Below are positions 9,266 to 17,869 of a stretch of 64,000 nt of DNA, piece after piece. Source of the stretch: Pseudogemmobacter hezensis (GTDB taxonomy: Bacteria; Pseudomonadota; Alphaproteobacteria; Rhodobacterales; Rhodobacteraceae); the NCBI RefSeq assembly GCF_013155295.1, contig NZ_JABJXT010000003.1, positions 248,001 to 312,000 on the forward strand. Reading direction: 5' to 3'. The translations under genes and the position numbers were made by a program. Position 1 is the stretch's first letter, and every line of letters begins with the position of its first letter. The notes beneath the pieces are model-generated. The model did no database searches. It was not told the DNA's origin and saw only the letters and a list, made by a program, of their open reading frames with translations.

Positions 9266-10597
9266 TCAGCCGATCCTTTTCAGCACAAGCGGCCCGTCGC
9301 CAGGCGTGGTCTCTGCTGTGATATCGGTCCCGATGCGATAGGCCTGTTGCACAGCAGCAACCGCCCGCTCGGCGCTGGCGGTATCGGCGGCATGAACCAG
9401 CGCCAGGGCCGCGCCATTGGCCACCTCATCGCCGAGGCCCGCCAGATCGGACAGACCGACGCCCGGGTTGATCCGGTCGCCCTCATGGCGACGCCCGCCG
9501 CCAAGGGCGACGACCGCATGGCCAAGCGCCTCGCCGTCAATCGCGGTGATGATACCGCCAGCCGCACCTTCGGGCGCGGTCACCTCGATCACCACCGGGG
9601 CGGCCGGCAGACGGTCGGGCCAGCGCTCGACGAAATCCGCAGGCCCGCCCTGGGCTGCGACCATGCGGCCAAAGACCTCGGCGGCGCGGCCAGTGTCCAG
9701 CGCGGCCAGGATCATCTGCATGCCCTCGCTGGTGTCGCCCGCCAGCCCGGCCAGCGCCAGCGCCTCGCCGCCCAGCTCGCCCGTCAAAAGCCGCAGATCG
9801 GCATTGACCGCAGACCCGGTCAGCGTCTCCATCACTTCGATCACCTCAAGCGCATTGCCCGCCGCCGTCGCCAGGGGCTGGCTCATATCGGTGATCAGCG
9901 CCCGCGCCGCGCAACCCGCGCCCTGGGCCACCGAGACCAGCGCCTGGGCCAGCGCCTCGGCCTGCTCGGGCTGTTTCATAAACGCGCCCGAGCCGCATTT
10001 CACATCCAGAACCAGCGCCTCAGGCCCGGCCGCCAGCTTTTTCGACAGGATCGAGGCGGTGATCAGATCGAGGCTTTCCACCGTGCCCGTCACATCGCGG
10101 ATCGCGTAAAGGCGGCGATCAGCCGGGGCCAGGGCCTCGGTCGCGGCCACAATCGCGCAGCCGCATTGCTGCAGTTGCAGGCGAAATTCAGCCTCGGGCA
10201 GGGCGGTGCGATAGCCGGGGATCGCTTCCAGCTTGTCGAGCGTGCCGCCGGTGAAACCAAGGCCGCGCCCCGAAATCATCGGCACATAGGCCCCACAGGC
10301 CGCCAGCGCGGGCGCCAGCAAAAGCGAGATGCAATCGCCGATCCCGCCCGTTGAATGCTTGTCAACCACCGGGCCGGGCAGCGTCCAGGTCAGCCGTCGC
10401 CCGCTGTCGCGCATGCCCAGCGTCAGCGCGACGCGCCCCTCATCCGAGAGGCCGCGCAGCAGCACGGCCATCGCAAATGCCCCCGCCTGGGCGTCTGAAA
10501 CCTCGCCCGAGGCAAGGCCCATGGCGAACCAGCGCAGCGCCTCGGGCGGGGGCGTTGCGCCGTCGCGGATGGTGGCGATGATGCGGGCGGCCTGCAT
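9266..10597 (-). CDS. deoA: Thymidine phosphorylase
   Basis: A 443-residue enzyme cleaving thymidine or deoxyuridine with phosphate to base and deoxyribose 1-phosphate. The signature region with DKHSTGGIGD, the SGRGLGFTGGTLDKLE motif and the KCGSGAFM motif are all present. The ATG at 10597 is chosen: it follows the cdd stop codon by one base and has AGGG upstream. An upstream in-frame ATG at 10624 lies inside cdd. It is the second gene of the salvage operon; deoB starts directly after its stop. Confidence 0.96.
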   Translation of the reverse strand: MQAARIIATIRDGATPPPEALRWFAMGLASGEVSDAQAGAFAMAVLLRGLSDEGRVALTLGMRDSGRRLTWTLPGPVVDKHSTGGIGDCISLLLAPALAACGAYVPMISGRGLGFTGGTLDKLEAIPGYRTALPEAEFRLQLQQCGCAIVAATEALAPADRRLYAIRDVTGTVESLDLITASILSKKLAAGPEALVLDVKCGSGAFMKQPEQAEALAQALVSVAQGAGCAARALITDMSQPLATAAGNALEVIEVMETLTGSAVNADLRLLTGELGGEALALAGLAGDTSEGMQMILAALDTGRAAEVFGRMVAAQGGPADFVERWPDRLPAAPVVIEVTAPEGAAGGIITAIDGEALGHAVVALGGGRRHEGDRINPGVGLSDLAGLGDEVANGAALALVHAADTASAERAVAAVQQAYRIGTDITAETTPGDGPLVLKRIG

Positions 10598-10598
10598 T

Positions 10599-11015
10599 TC
10601 AGCCCTGCGCCGCAGCCGTGGCACGGGCCATATGGTCAGGCCCGAAGGCCCCCGGCAGCAGCTGTGCCACGCTCATCACCAGGGTTTTGCCGTCGGTGGT
10701 GGCCAGCGTCACCGCCACATCGGGGCCTGCAAATTCGGCGATCTTCTGGCGGCAGCCGCCACAGCAGGGCACCGGCTCGGGGCTGTCAGCGATCACGAAA
10801 ACTTCGGCGATGCGGCGCTCGCCCGCGGCGCACATGGCGGCGATGGCGCCGGCCTCGGCGCAGGTGCCTTCGGGGTAGGCGACGTTCTCGACATTCACCC
10901 CGGTAAAGATCCGGCCGCTTTCGCTGCGCAGGGCCACGCCGACCTGAAAGCCGGAATAGGGCGCATAGGCATTGGCGCGGATGCGGGTGGCGGCGTCGCG
11001 CAGATCGTCTGACAT
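10599..11015 (-). CDS. cdd: Cytidine deaminase
   Basis: A 138-residue zinc enzyme that deaminates (deoxy)cytidine to (deoxy)uridine. The zinc and catalytic motifs are visible: CAEAGAI (ligand Cys and catalytic Glu) and PCCGGCRQ (two Cys ligands). The length fits the small tetrameric class. The ATG at 11015 is supported by GGAG eight bases upstream, although the frame stays open much further upstream. It is the first gene of the salvage operon and diverges from prmA, so the operon promoter should lie in 11016-11193. Confidence 0.96.
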   Translation of the reverse strand: MSDDLRDAATRIRANAYAPYSGFQVGVALRSESGRIFTGVNVENVAYPEGTCAEAGAIAAMCAAGERRIAEVFVIADSPEPVPCCGGCRQKIAEFAGPDVAVTLATTDGKTLVMSVAQLLPGAFGPDHMARATAAAQG

Positions 11016-11193
11016 GGGGTGGGCTCCGGCTGTTGTTGGCCCAAGTCTGACGCGAAGCCGGATGCGCCGCAAGCATGCGGATCGCCGCCGCCTTTGGCCC
11101 AGCATAAGACGGCCTGTCAACTTGACCGGGGGCGGCGTCAGGACTACGACCGGAACCAGATTTCGGAACCAGATTTTCAGCCGGAGAGCAAAG

Positions 11194-12066
11194 ATGCCCA
11201 CTTGGTCCGCCCTGACGACACTCACCGGCGAGGAAGCGGCCCGCGCCCTTGGCGAGGCGATCGAGGATATGGAGCCAGAGCCCTACGGCGTTGGCGTCTT
11301 CGAGGTCGAGGATGGTTCGGGCCTGTGGGAAGTGGGCGCTTACTTCCTGGAGACCCCCGATGATATCGTGCTGGATATCCTGGCGGCCGCCCATGGCGCG
11401 AAAAGCTTCCTGATTTCCGAGCTGCCAGAGGTCGACTGGGTCGCCAAAGTGCAGCGCGAGCTGCACCCCGTCGATGCCGGGCGCTTCTTTGTCTATGGCA
11501 GCCATGATGCCGATAAGGTGCCCGAGGGCCGCGTTGCCCTGCAGATCGAGGCGACCATGGCCTTTGGCACCGGCCATCACGGCACGACGCTGGGCTGCCT
11601 GCTGGCTTTCGACAAGCTTTATGAAGAGGGCTTCCGCCCTGCCAAAGTCGCCGATATCGGCGCGGGCACCGCTGTTCTGGCGATGGCTGCGGCAAAAATG
11701 CTGCCTGAAGCGCTGGTGATCGCCTCGGATATCGACCCGGTGGCGGTGGATGTCGCAAAGGCCAATGTGGCGATCAATGACCTTGAGGGCCGCATCGAAT
11801 GCCTTGAGGCGGCAGGCTTTGATCATCGCCGCCTGAAGGCCGAGGCCCCCTGGGATCTGGTCTTTGCCAATATCCTGAAAGGCCCGCTGGTCGAGCTGGC
11901 CCCGGCCATGGCGCGGATGACGGCCCCCGGCGCGCGGGTGATTCTGTCCGGTTTGCTGGTGGTGCAGGCCGAGACGATCATTGAAAGCTACAATGTGGCA
12001 GGCTTTCGTTTGCAAGACAGAAACGATCTGGGCGAATGGTCTGCATTGATCATGGAGCGTGTGTAA
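11194..12066 (+). CDS. prmA: Ribosomal protein L11 methyltransferase
   Basis: A 290-residue SAM-dependent methyltransferase that trimethylates ribosomal protein L11. It has an N-terminal substrate-recognition domain, then MAFGTGHHGTT, the SAM-binding motif DIGAGTAVLAMAAAK, an acidic strand end ASDID, and the catalytic-loop motif FANIL, all standard for PrmA. The ATG at 11194 has GGAGAG just upstream; longer in-frame starts run into the region opposite cdd. Single gene, divergent from cdd. Length is normal for the family. Confidence 0.95.
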   Translation: MPTWSALTTLTGEEAARALGEAIEDMEPEPYGVGVFEVEDGSGLWEVGAYFLETPDDIVLDILAAAHGAKSFLISELPEVDWVAKVQRELHPVDAGRFFVYGSHDADKVPEGRVALQIEATMAFGTGHHGTTLGCLLAFDKLYEEGFRPAKVADIGAGTAVLAMAAAKMLPEALVIASDIDPVAVDVAKANVAINDLEGRIECLEAAGFDHRRLKAEAPWDLVFANILKGPLVELAPAMARMTAPGARVILSGLLVVQAETIIESYNVAGFRLQDRNDLGEWSALIMERV

Positions 12067-12186
12067 ATTGATGAAAACACACGTGAAATTTTCGGCATCC
12101 GCCCGGCCGGAAGTGGCCATGCCCCACTTTTGCCACAATTAAACCTTAGGAATTCCTTATGGCGGGGGCCATGGGAGTAGTTGGTT

Positions 12187-12558
12187 ATGTCGTTGGCTGA
12201 CCCTGGTTTTAAAAATTTCGCCGGACGGGTTCGCCGGATCGAGAAGGCTCACCGTAAGGGTTACGGCTTTGAGGCCAGGGGAACGCTTGGCCGCTCGGCA
12301 ACCTGGCGTCGCCAGCGTTCGTTCGGCAAGCTGGTGCGCTCTTTCCTTTTCATGGTTCTGCTCGGCTGGGTCATGAAAGGCGCGATCTTTTTCTATGTCG
12401 GCGAGAGCGTTTATGAAGAGCGGGTTGCAGGCATGGCCATGGGCAATAACTTCGACCCGATCGCGGCAGGCATCATGACCTCTGACCCGGTGACCCGGCT
12501 GATCGCCGCTTTCCTGGGTGAGGTTTTCCCGCAGGTGCATGGCCAATCCGGCCTCTGA
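12187..12558 (+). CDS. Small single-pass membrane protein, unknown function
   Basis: A 123-residue protein. The first 50 residues are strongly basic (runs of Arg and Lys), followed by one membrane helix at about residues 55-75 (FLFMVLLGWVMKGAIFFYV) and a C-terminal domain of about 45 residues. The positive-inside rule puts the basic N-terminus in the cytoplasm. I recall related unnamed proteins in Rhodobacteraceae. GGGAG lies upstream and a strong terminator follows. No function is assigned. Confidence 0.78.
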   Translation: MSLADPGFKNFAGRVRRIEKAHRKGYGFEARGTLGRSATWRRQRSFGKLVRSFLFMVLLGWVMKGAIFFYVGESVYEERVAGMAMGNNFDPIAAGIMTSDPVTRLIAAFLGEVFPQVHGQSGL

Positions 12559-12615
12559 CGAAGGCACCGCAATCGGGCGCGTTCCTGCGGTGATGAACCA
12601 GAACAAATCTGAATG

Positions 12616-12651
12616 AAACCCGCCATGGCCCGTGCCGCTGGCGGGTTTTCT
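12616..12651 (+). terminator. Rho-independent terminator
   Basis: A 10-bp stem (AAACCCGCCA paired with TGGCGGGTTT) with a 13-base loop, continuing into TTTTCTGTTTCTT. It lies 58 bp after the small membrane protein gene. Confidence 0.9.
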
Positions 12652-12890
12652 GTTTCTTACGGGCTGAAAAAAAGCGCCTGGTGCGAAAGCAGGCTGGTCT
12701 GAAAAGCAGGCTGGGCTGAGGAACGGGCTGGGCTGAGGAATGGGCAGGCCAAAATCCTGAATGGCGACCGAATACAGCTGCCAAAAGGTGCGGGTTGAAA
12801 AACTGGGGCCAAACCGGGGAGCGAAAGCCGGGGGCCAGGAGCCAGATAGCCAGGAAAACGGGGGGGCAGGAAAACGAGGGCCCAGAAAAG
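12652..12890. repeat. Low-complexity purine-rich intergenic stretch
   Basis: Holds degenerate tandem units such as GCAGGCTGG...TCTGA, then GAACGGGCTGGGCTGAG and GAATGGGCAGG, followed by several GGGGG-CCAGGA and CAGGAAAACG units. No credible ORF was found. Confidence 0.5.
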
Positions 12891-12895
12891 CAGAA

Positions 12896-12935
12896 GGACC
12901 GCCTATGGCATTCTGCCAAGGTGCGGTCCCTTACT
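12896..12935 (-). terminator. Compound hairpin downstream of the DUF1127 gene
   Basis: An outer stem GGACCGC/GCGGTCC encloses an inner stem TGGCA-TTC-TGCCA. Read on the minus strand, it is followed by TTCTGCTTTTC, so it is a plausible terminator for the DUF1127 gene 41 bp upstream. Confidence 0.6.
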
Positions 12936-12975
12936 TGTCCTGTGACCCGTTCGGTCAGGGGAACTGAGTGTTACC

Positions 12976-13179
12976 TCAGCGACCCAGCATCTCGATGTCA
13001 CCGCGGCACAGGCCGATATCGTCAAGCTCACGGTCGGTGAGTTTCGACAGGGCCTTGCGGGTGACGCGCGCGTCGTTCCAGGCTTTGAGGGTAGCAAGAA
13101 TGCCACCCACGCCGTTCACAGCGCGGTATGTCGTGATGGCGCCGAACGGCGCAGGGCGGCTCGTTTCGATGGCGGCCAT
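12976..13179 (-). CDS. DUF1127 family small protein
   Basis: A 67-residue protein ending in the DUF1127 core: a helix with ARVTRKALSKLTDRELDDIGL and CRGDIE. Small DUF1127 proteins in alphaproteobacteria have been linked to phosphate and stress responses and to RNA-associated regulation, but the biochemical role of this one is unknown. The ATG at 13179 has AAAGGAAA nine bases upstream; the open frame extends to 13305 but that part does not look like the family. A TATATT -10-like hexamer sits near 13210-13215, preceded by a GGCG/CGCC inverted repeat. It is divergent from ruvC. Confidence 0.88.
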   Translation of the reverse strand: MAAIETSRPAPFGAITTYRAVNGVGGILATLKAWNDARVTRKALSKLTDRELDDIGLCRGDIEMLGR

Positions 13180-13344
13180 GGGACTGTTTCCTTTGTTTTC
13201 AAACTGCGTAATATACGGGCGTCTTTCGCCTCGTGCAGTCAGATAACTGGGCGGAATGTGCAAAACAAGCCACGCGCCAGCAAGCCCGCAATGCAGCCAT
13301 TGCATGCCTCAGGACACAATTTTGACATGATTTGCAAAGGGTCG

Positions 13345-13362
13345 ATGCTGCAGCTGCAGCAT
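13345..13362. promoter_or_regulatory. 18-bp perfect palindrome upstream of ruvC
   Basis: ATGCTGCAGCTGCAGCAT is its own reverse complement. It lies between the divergent DUF1127 and ruvC genes, about 140 bp before the ruvC start. It may be an operator for a dimeric regulator. A TTGACA hexamer lies at 13322-13327 but I see no good -10 partner. Confidence 0.45.
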
Positions 13363-13502
13363 TGCGTCGGCGACATCGGAGAGAGTGTCGCTTTCAGGTC
13401 CGAATCTGCACCCATGGCGAATCCTGTGCAAGCGGAAACTTCACGATTGGCGGATGTTCTCTTTTCGTGCTAATGCTGTTCAAAAGCAAAAAGAGGGCAG
13501 GC

Positions 13503-14015
13503 ATGCGTGTTATCGGCATTGATCCGGGGTTGCGGAACCTGGGCTGGGGGGTGATTGACGTGGCCGGGGCCCGCATCACCCATGTCGCAAACGGCATCTG
13601 CCATTCCGATGCGGAAACCGGCGATCTGTCGCGCCGCCTGGCCTCTTTGCATTTTCAGCTGACCGAGGTGTTTCGCGCCTGGACCCCGGAAACGGCGGCG
13701 GTCGAGCATACTTTCGTCAACAAAGACGCGGTGGCGACGCTGAAACTGGGCCAGGCGCGGGGGATTGCGCTGCTGGTTCCGGCGCAATTCGGGCTGGACG
13801 TCGGGGAATATGCGCCAAATGCCGTGAAAAAAACGGTGGTCGGCGTCGGCCATGCCGCTAAGCAACAGATTGACCATATGATACGGCTGCAGCTGCCGGG
13901 CGCAAAAATCGCCGGGGCGGATGCGGCGGATGCGCTGGCGATTGCGATCTGTCACGCGCATCACATGCAAAGCGCGGGCCGGTTGCAGGCCGCGCTGCGC
14001 AAGGCGGCCGTTTAA
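13503..14015 (+). CDS. ruvC: Holliday junction resolvase RuvC
   Basis: A 170-residue endonuclease that cuts Holliday junctions with RuvAB. Catalytic acidic residues are seen as D7 (GIDPGL), Glu in AAVEHTF, and the Asp pair in ADAADALA near the C-terminus. The start at 13503 has AGAGGGCAG upstream; the longer open frame is not family-like. It is followed after 13 bp by ruvA, so the two are probably one operon. Length is normal. Confidence 0.97.
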   Translation: MRVIGIDPGLRNLGWGVIDVAGARITHVANGICHSDAETGDLSRRLASLHFQLTEVFRAWTPETAAVEHTFVNKDAVATLKLGQARGIALLVPAQFGLDVGEYAPNAVKKTVVGVGHAAKQQIDHMIRLQLPGAKIAGADAADALAIAICHAHHMQSAGRLQAALRKAAV

Positions 14016-14028
14016 GAGGGATTGGCGG

Positions 14029-14712
14029 ATGATTGGCAAGATTACGGGGCGGCTGGACTGGAAGGGGCTCGATACGGTGCTGATCGACTGCCGGGGCGTG
14101 GGCTATATCCTGCATGTCTCGGACCGCACCCTGGCGGGCATGCCGCCCGAGGGCGAGATGGTCGCGCTTTATACCGATCTTCTGGTGCGTGAGGATCTTT
14201 TGCAGCTGTTCGGCTTTCCGACCATGCTGGAAAAAGAGTGGCACAAGCTGTTGATGACCGTGCAGGGCGTGGGTGCCAAGGCGGCGATGGCGATCCTCGG
14301 CGCGCTTGGGGCCGAGGGCGTGGCGCGGGCGATCACGCTGGGCGATGCGCGGGCGGTGCAGGCGGCGCCTGGCGTCGGGCCGAAACTGGCGCAGCGGGTG
14401 ATCCTTGAGCTGAAATCGAAAGCGCCCTCTTTGATGGCGCGGGGCGCGGGGCTGGCCCATGGCGACGCGCCGGTGCTGGAAGAGCCAGAGGCGGCCCCCG
14501 TGCCAAAGGCCGCCCCGAAAGCCACCCCGAAACCCCCATCCGAGGCGTCAAAGCGGGCGGCTTTTGCCGCCGATGCGCTCTCGGCGCTGGCCAATCTGGG
14601 CTATGGTCCGGGTGATGCCGCCGAGGCGGTGGCGACTGTTTCGGGCGAGACACCCGATGCCGATACCGCGACGCTGATCCGGCTGGCGCTGAAACGCCTC
14701 GCGCCGCGCTGA
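14029..14712 (+). CDS. ruvA: Holliday junction branch migration protein RuvA
   Basis: A 227-residue protein that binds Holliday junctions as a tetramer and loads the RuvB motor. The N-terminal OB fold (MIGKITGRL), the two helix-hairpin-helix segments ([13 protein letters not shown] and [16 protein letters not shown]) and the C-terminal RuvB-binding three-helix domain (after an Ala/Pro/Lys linker) are all present. The ATG has AAGAGGGAT before it. The linker (about residues 145-185) is long and low in complexity, as is common in this order. Confidence 0.97.
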   Translation: MIGKITGRLDWKGLDTVLIDCRGVGYILHVSDRTLAGMPPEGEMVALYTDLLVREDLLQLFGFPTMLEKEWHKLLMTVQGVGAKAAMAILGALGAEGVARAITLGDARAVQAAPGVGPKLAQRVILELKSKAPSLMARGAGLAHGDAPVLEEPEAAPVPKAAPKATPKPPSEASKRAAFAADALSALANLGYGPGDAAEAVATVSGETPDADTATLIRLALKRLAPR

Positions 14713-14805
14713 TTTCGGACGGTTGATTCCGGGCGGTTGATTTTGGGCAGCTGAGTCCTGGCAGAGGATCGGCAGTTGATCGGGGGCTGATCCTGGCCGG
14801 GGATC
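14713..14805 (+). repeat. Degenerate short tandem repeats after ruvA
   Basis: Several imperfect units resembling CGGACGGTTGATT occur in a row (CGGACGGTTGATTC, CGGGCGGTTGATTT, then TTGGGCAGCTGAGTC, ATCGGCAGTTGATCG and GGGGCTGATCC). They fill the gap between ruvA and htpX. Confidence 0.5.
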
Positions 14806-14878
14806 TTGTCTCGGGCGTCAGGCTCTCCATATGTCAAAGACGGGCGTTTCGCGCCGCAATCAGGGAGACGGGCTGACG

Positions 14879-15859
14879 ATGGGAAATATGCGCACATTTG
14901 TTCTGATGGCGGTGCTGACGGCGCTGTTCATGGGGATTGGCGCTCTGATCGGCGGCAGCGGCGGGGCGATTATCGCGCTGCTGGTGGCGGGGGGGATGAA
15001 CCTCTGGACCTTCTGGAACTCGGATAAGGCGGTGCTGAGGATGACGGGGGCGCGGGCGGTGGATGAGCGCTCGGCCCCGGATCTGGTCAATATGGTCAAT
15101 CAGCTGGCCGATCGCGCCGGGATGCCGCGCCCGAAGGTCTATATAATGGAGACCGATCAGCCCAATGCCTTTGCCACCGGGCGCAACCCCGAAAACGCCG
15201 CCGTGGCCGCGACGACGGGCCTGATGGCGGCGCTGTCACGCGAAGAGATCGCGGCGGTGATGGCGCATGAACTGGCCCATATCAAAAACCGCGACACGCT
15301 GACGATGACGGTCACCGCGACCTTTGCCGGCGCGATTGCGATGCTGGCGAATTTTGCGATGTTCTTTGGCAGCTCGGACCGCGAGCGTCCGGGCGGCATG
15401 CTGGGCACCCTTGCGCTGATGATCCTTGCACCAATGGCGGCGGGGATCGTGCAGATGGCGATTTCGCGCAGTCGTGAATATGAGGCCGATAAGCTGGGGG
15501 CAGAGATCTGCGGCCGTCCGGAATGGCTGGCCTCGGCCCTGCGCCGGATCGAGGGGCTGGCACGCGGGCGGATGAATGAACCTGCCGAGAAAGACCCGGC
15601 GCTGGCGCATATGTTCATCATCAATCCGCTGAACGGGCGCGGCGCGGATAACCTGTTTTCAACCCACCCCTCGACCGAAAACCGGATTGCCGCCCTGATG
15701 AAACTGCGCCCCGGCGCGGCTTTCACCGAATCACGCGCCCCTCGGGATGCTGCCCCGCGCGGGCAAGAGGGCGGCCTCAGCCCCAGCAGCCTGCCGAAAA
15801 CCGGGCGCAGGAATGGCGCATCGGGCCGGCCCGGCGTTAACCAGGATCCCTGGGGCTGA
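14879..15859 (+). CDS. htpX: Membrane-bound zinc metalloprotease HtpX
   Basis: A 326-residue inner-membrane M48 protease that degrades damaged membrane proteins. With the start at 14879, two N-terminal membrane helices span about residues 6-45, HELAH is at 130-134, and the third zinc ligand is a Glu near residue 200 in SRSREYEAD. Two further hydrophobic segments lie between them. The C-terminal 45 residues are Pro/Gly/Arg-rich and dispensable-looking. GGAGACGG lies upstream; an ATG 9 bases downstream is an alternative start. It lies between ruvA and ruvB, a family-atypical neighbour. Confidence 0.93.
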   Translation: MGNMRTFVLMAVLTALFMGIGALIGGSGGAIIALLVAGGMNLWTFWNSDKAVLRMTGARAVDERSAPDLVNMVNQLADRAGMPRPKVYIMETDQPNAFATGRNPENAAVAATTGLMAALSREEIAAVMAHELAHIKNRDTLTMTVTATFAGAIAMLANFAMFFGSSDRERPGGMLGTLALMILAPMAAGIVQMAISRSREYEADKLGAEICGRPEWLASALRRIEGLARGRMNEPAEKDPALAHMFIINPLNGRGADNLFSTHPSTENRIAALMKLRPGAAFTESRAPRDAAPRGQEGGLSPSSLPKTGRRNGASGRPGVNQDPWG

Positions 15860-15966
15860 TCCTTGTGATCTTTCCTGGCGATGCCAATCGGCATCGCCCT
15901 GAGATGGTGGATCTGCGCGGGTAACGCGGCTTGCAAATGGCGCGCTGTTCGGGGATTGTTCCGGCC

Positions 15967-16998
<1,032 letters not shown>

Positions 16999-17094
16999 GG
17001 CTGCCTTGATCATCGCCCCCACTTGTGAGCGGCGCAGGCCTGGGTAATATGGGGCCAAGCCAGCCTGCCACCCGCCTGCCAAAGGAATATCGCA

Positions 17095-17280
17095 ATGTCG
17101 TTGCCTCCTCCGGACACCAAAATCGTCACCACCTGGAAAGTGGCCTGCGACGGCGGCGAGGGTGCGCTTGGTCATCCGCGCGTCTGGCTTGCGATCCCGC
17201 ATGACACGGGTTTCGTCGAATGCGGCTATTGCGACCGCCGCTTTGAGATCGACCGCGCCCATGCGCATGACGATCACTGA
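17095..17280 (+). CDS. zf-CHCC zinc-finger protein, NDUFS6-like
   Basis: A 61-residue protein with the Cys-His-Cys-Cys zinc motif: C18 in VACDGG, H27 in GHPRVW, and CGYC at about 43-46. This matches the zf-CHCC domain of the mitochondrial complex I subunit NDUFS6. A homologue is a known accessory subunit of Paracoccus denitrificans complex I. AAGGAA lies nine bases before the ATG. It stands alone here, away from any nuo genes. Family assignment is firm; incorporation into complex I is inferred. Confidence 0.87.
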   Translation: MSLPPPDTKIVTTWKVACDGGEGALGHPRVWLAIPHDTGFVECGYCDRRFEIDRAHAHDDH

Positions 17281-17405
17281 CAGCCGCAATCGCAGTCACA
17301 TCTGACCCTGGGCTGATGATTTCCTGACTGGTCACCCGGTCAGGGGCTGTGCCATTGTTGCGCCGTCGCCCGGTCGGGCGGACGTAAGCGCGAAATGGAC
17401 CCCCG

Positions 17406-17837
17406 ATGCCCCGTCTTATCAAAAGCCGCCTGAACGCAATCCTGCCCCTGATCCTTGCCAGCGTCGCAAGCCCGGCTTTGGCCGATGAAAAGCTGTGCCT
17501 GACCGGCGATTTTGACGCCTTTCTGGCCCGGTTCAGCCATGAGATCATCTTCCAGGAGGGCGCAACCGCCGATCCGCTGGTCGTCGATGTGATCGACCCG
17601 ACCGCCGAGGCCGAGCCCTATTACACCCGCAGCACAGAGCCGCTTTCCGAGGTGCTCTGGCCGGTGATGCCTAACACCTCGCGGCTGGAAGGCCAGGGCC
17701 TGGAGATGCAGATCTCTGATCATGAGGGCGGCAAGGCCGTGGTTCTGCGCGGCACCGACAATGGCGAGCGCACCACCTGGTATTTCAAAGAGACGCCCTG
17801 CTGGACGCTGGTCGGGATCTTCGACGAATCGATGTAA
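17406..17837 (+). CDS. Secreted hypothetical protein
   Basis: A 143-residue protein with a clear signal peptide (Arg/Lys n-region, hydrophobic core, cleavage after SPALA). The mature part of about 117 residues has two cysteines, early (KLCLTG) and late (TPCWTL), which could form a disulfide in the periplasm, and a mix of beta strands. No known domain is recognised. It converges on polA with 32 bases between stop codons and no obvious terminator. Confidence 0.75.
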   Translation: MPRLIKSRLNAILPLILASVASPALADEKLCLTGDFDAFLARFSHEIIFQEGATADPLVVDVIDPTAEAEPYYTRSTEPLSEVLWPVMPNTSRLEGQGLEMQISDHEGGKAVVLRGTDNGERTTWYFKETPCWTLVGIFDESM

Positions 17838-17869
17838 GGCGCGGAACGAAGGCGCAACAGGGCCCGGGC

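Noticed and set aside
13322-13327. TTGACA upstream of ruvC as a full promoter
   Set aside because: No acceptable -10 hexamer 16-18 bases downstream.
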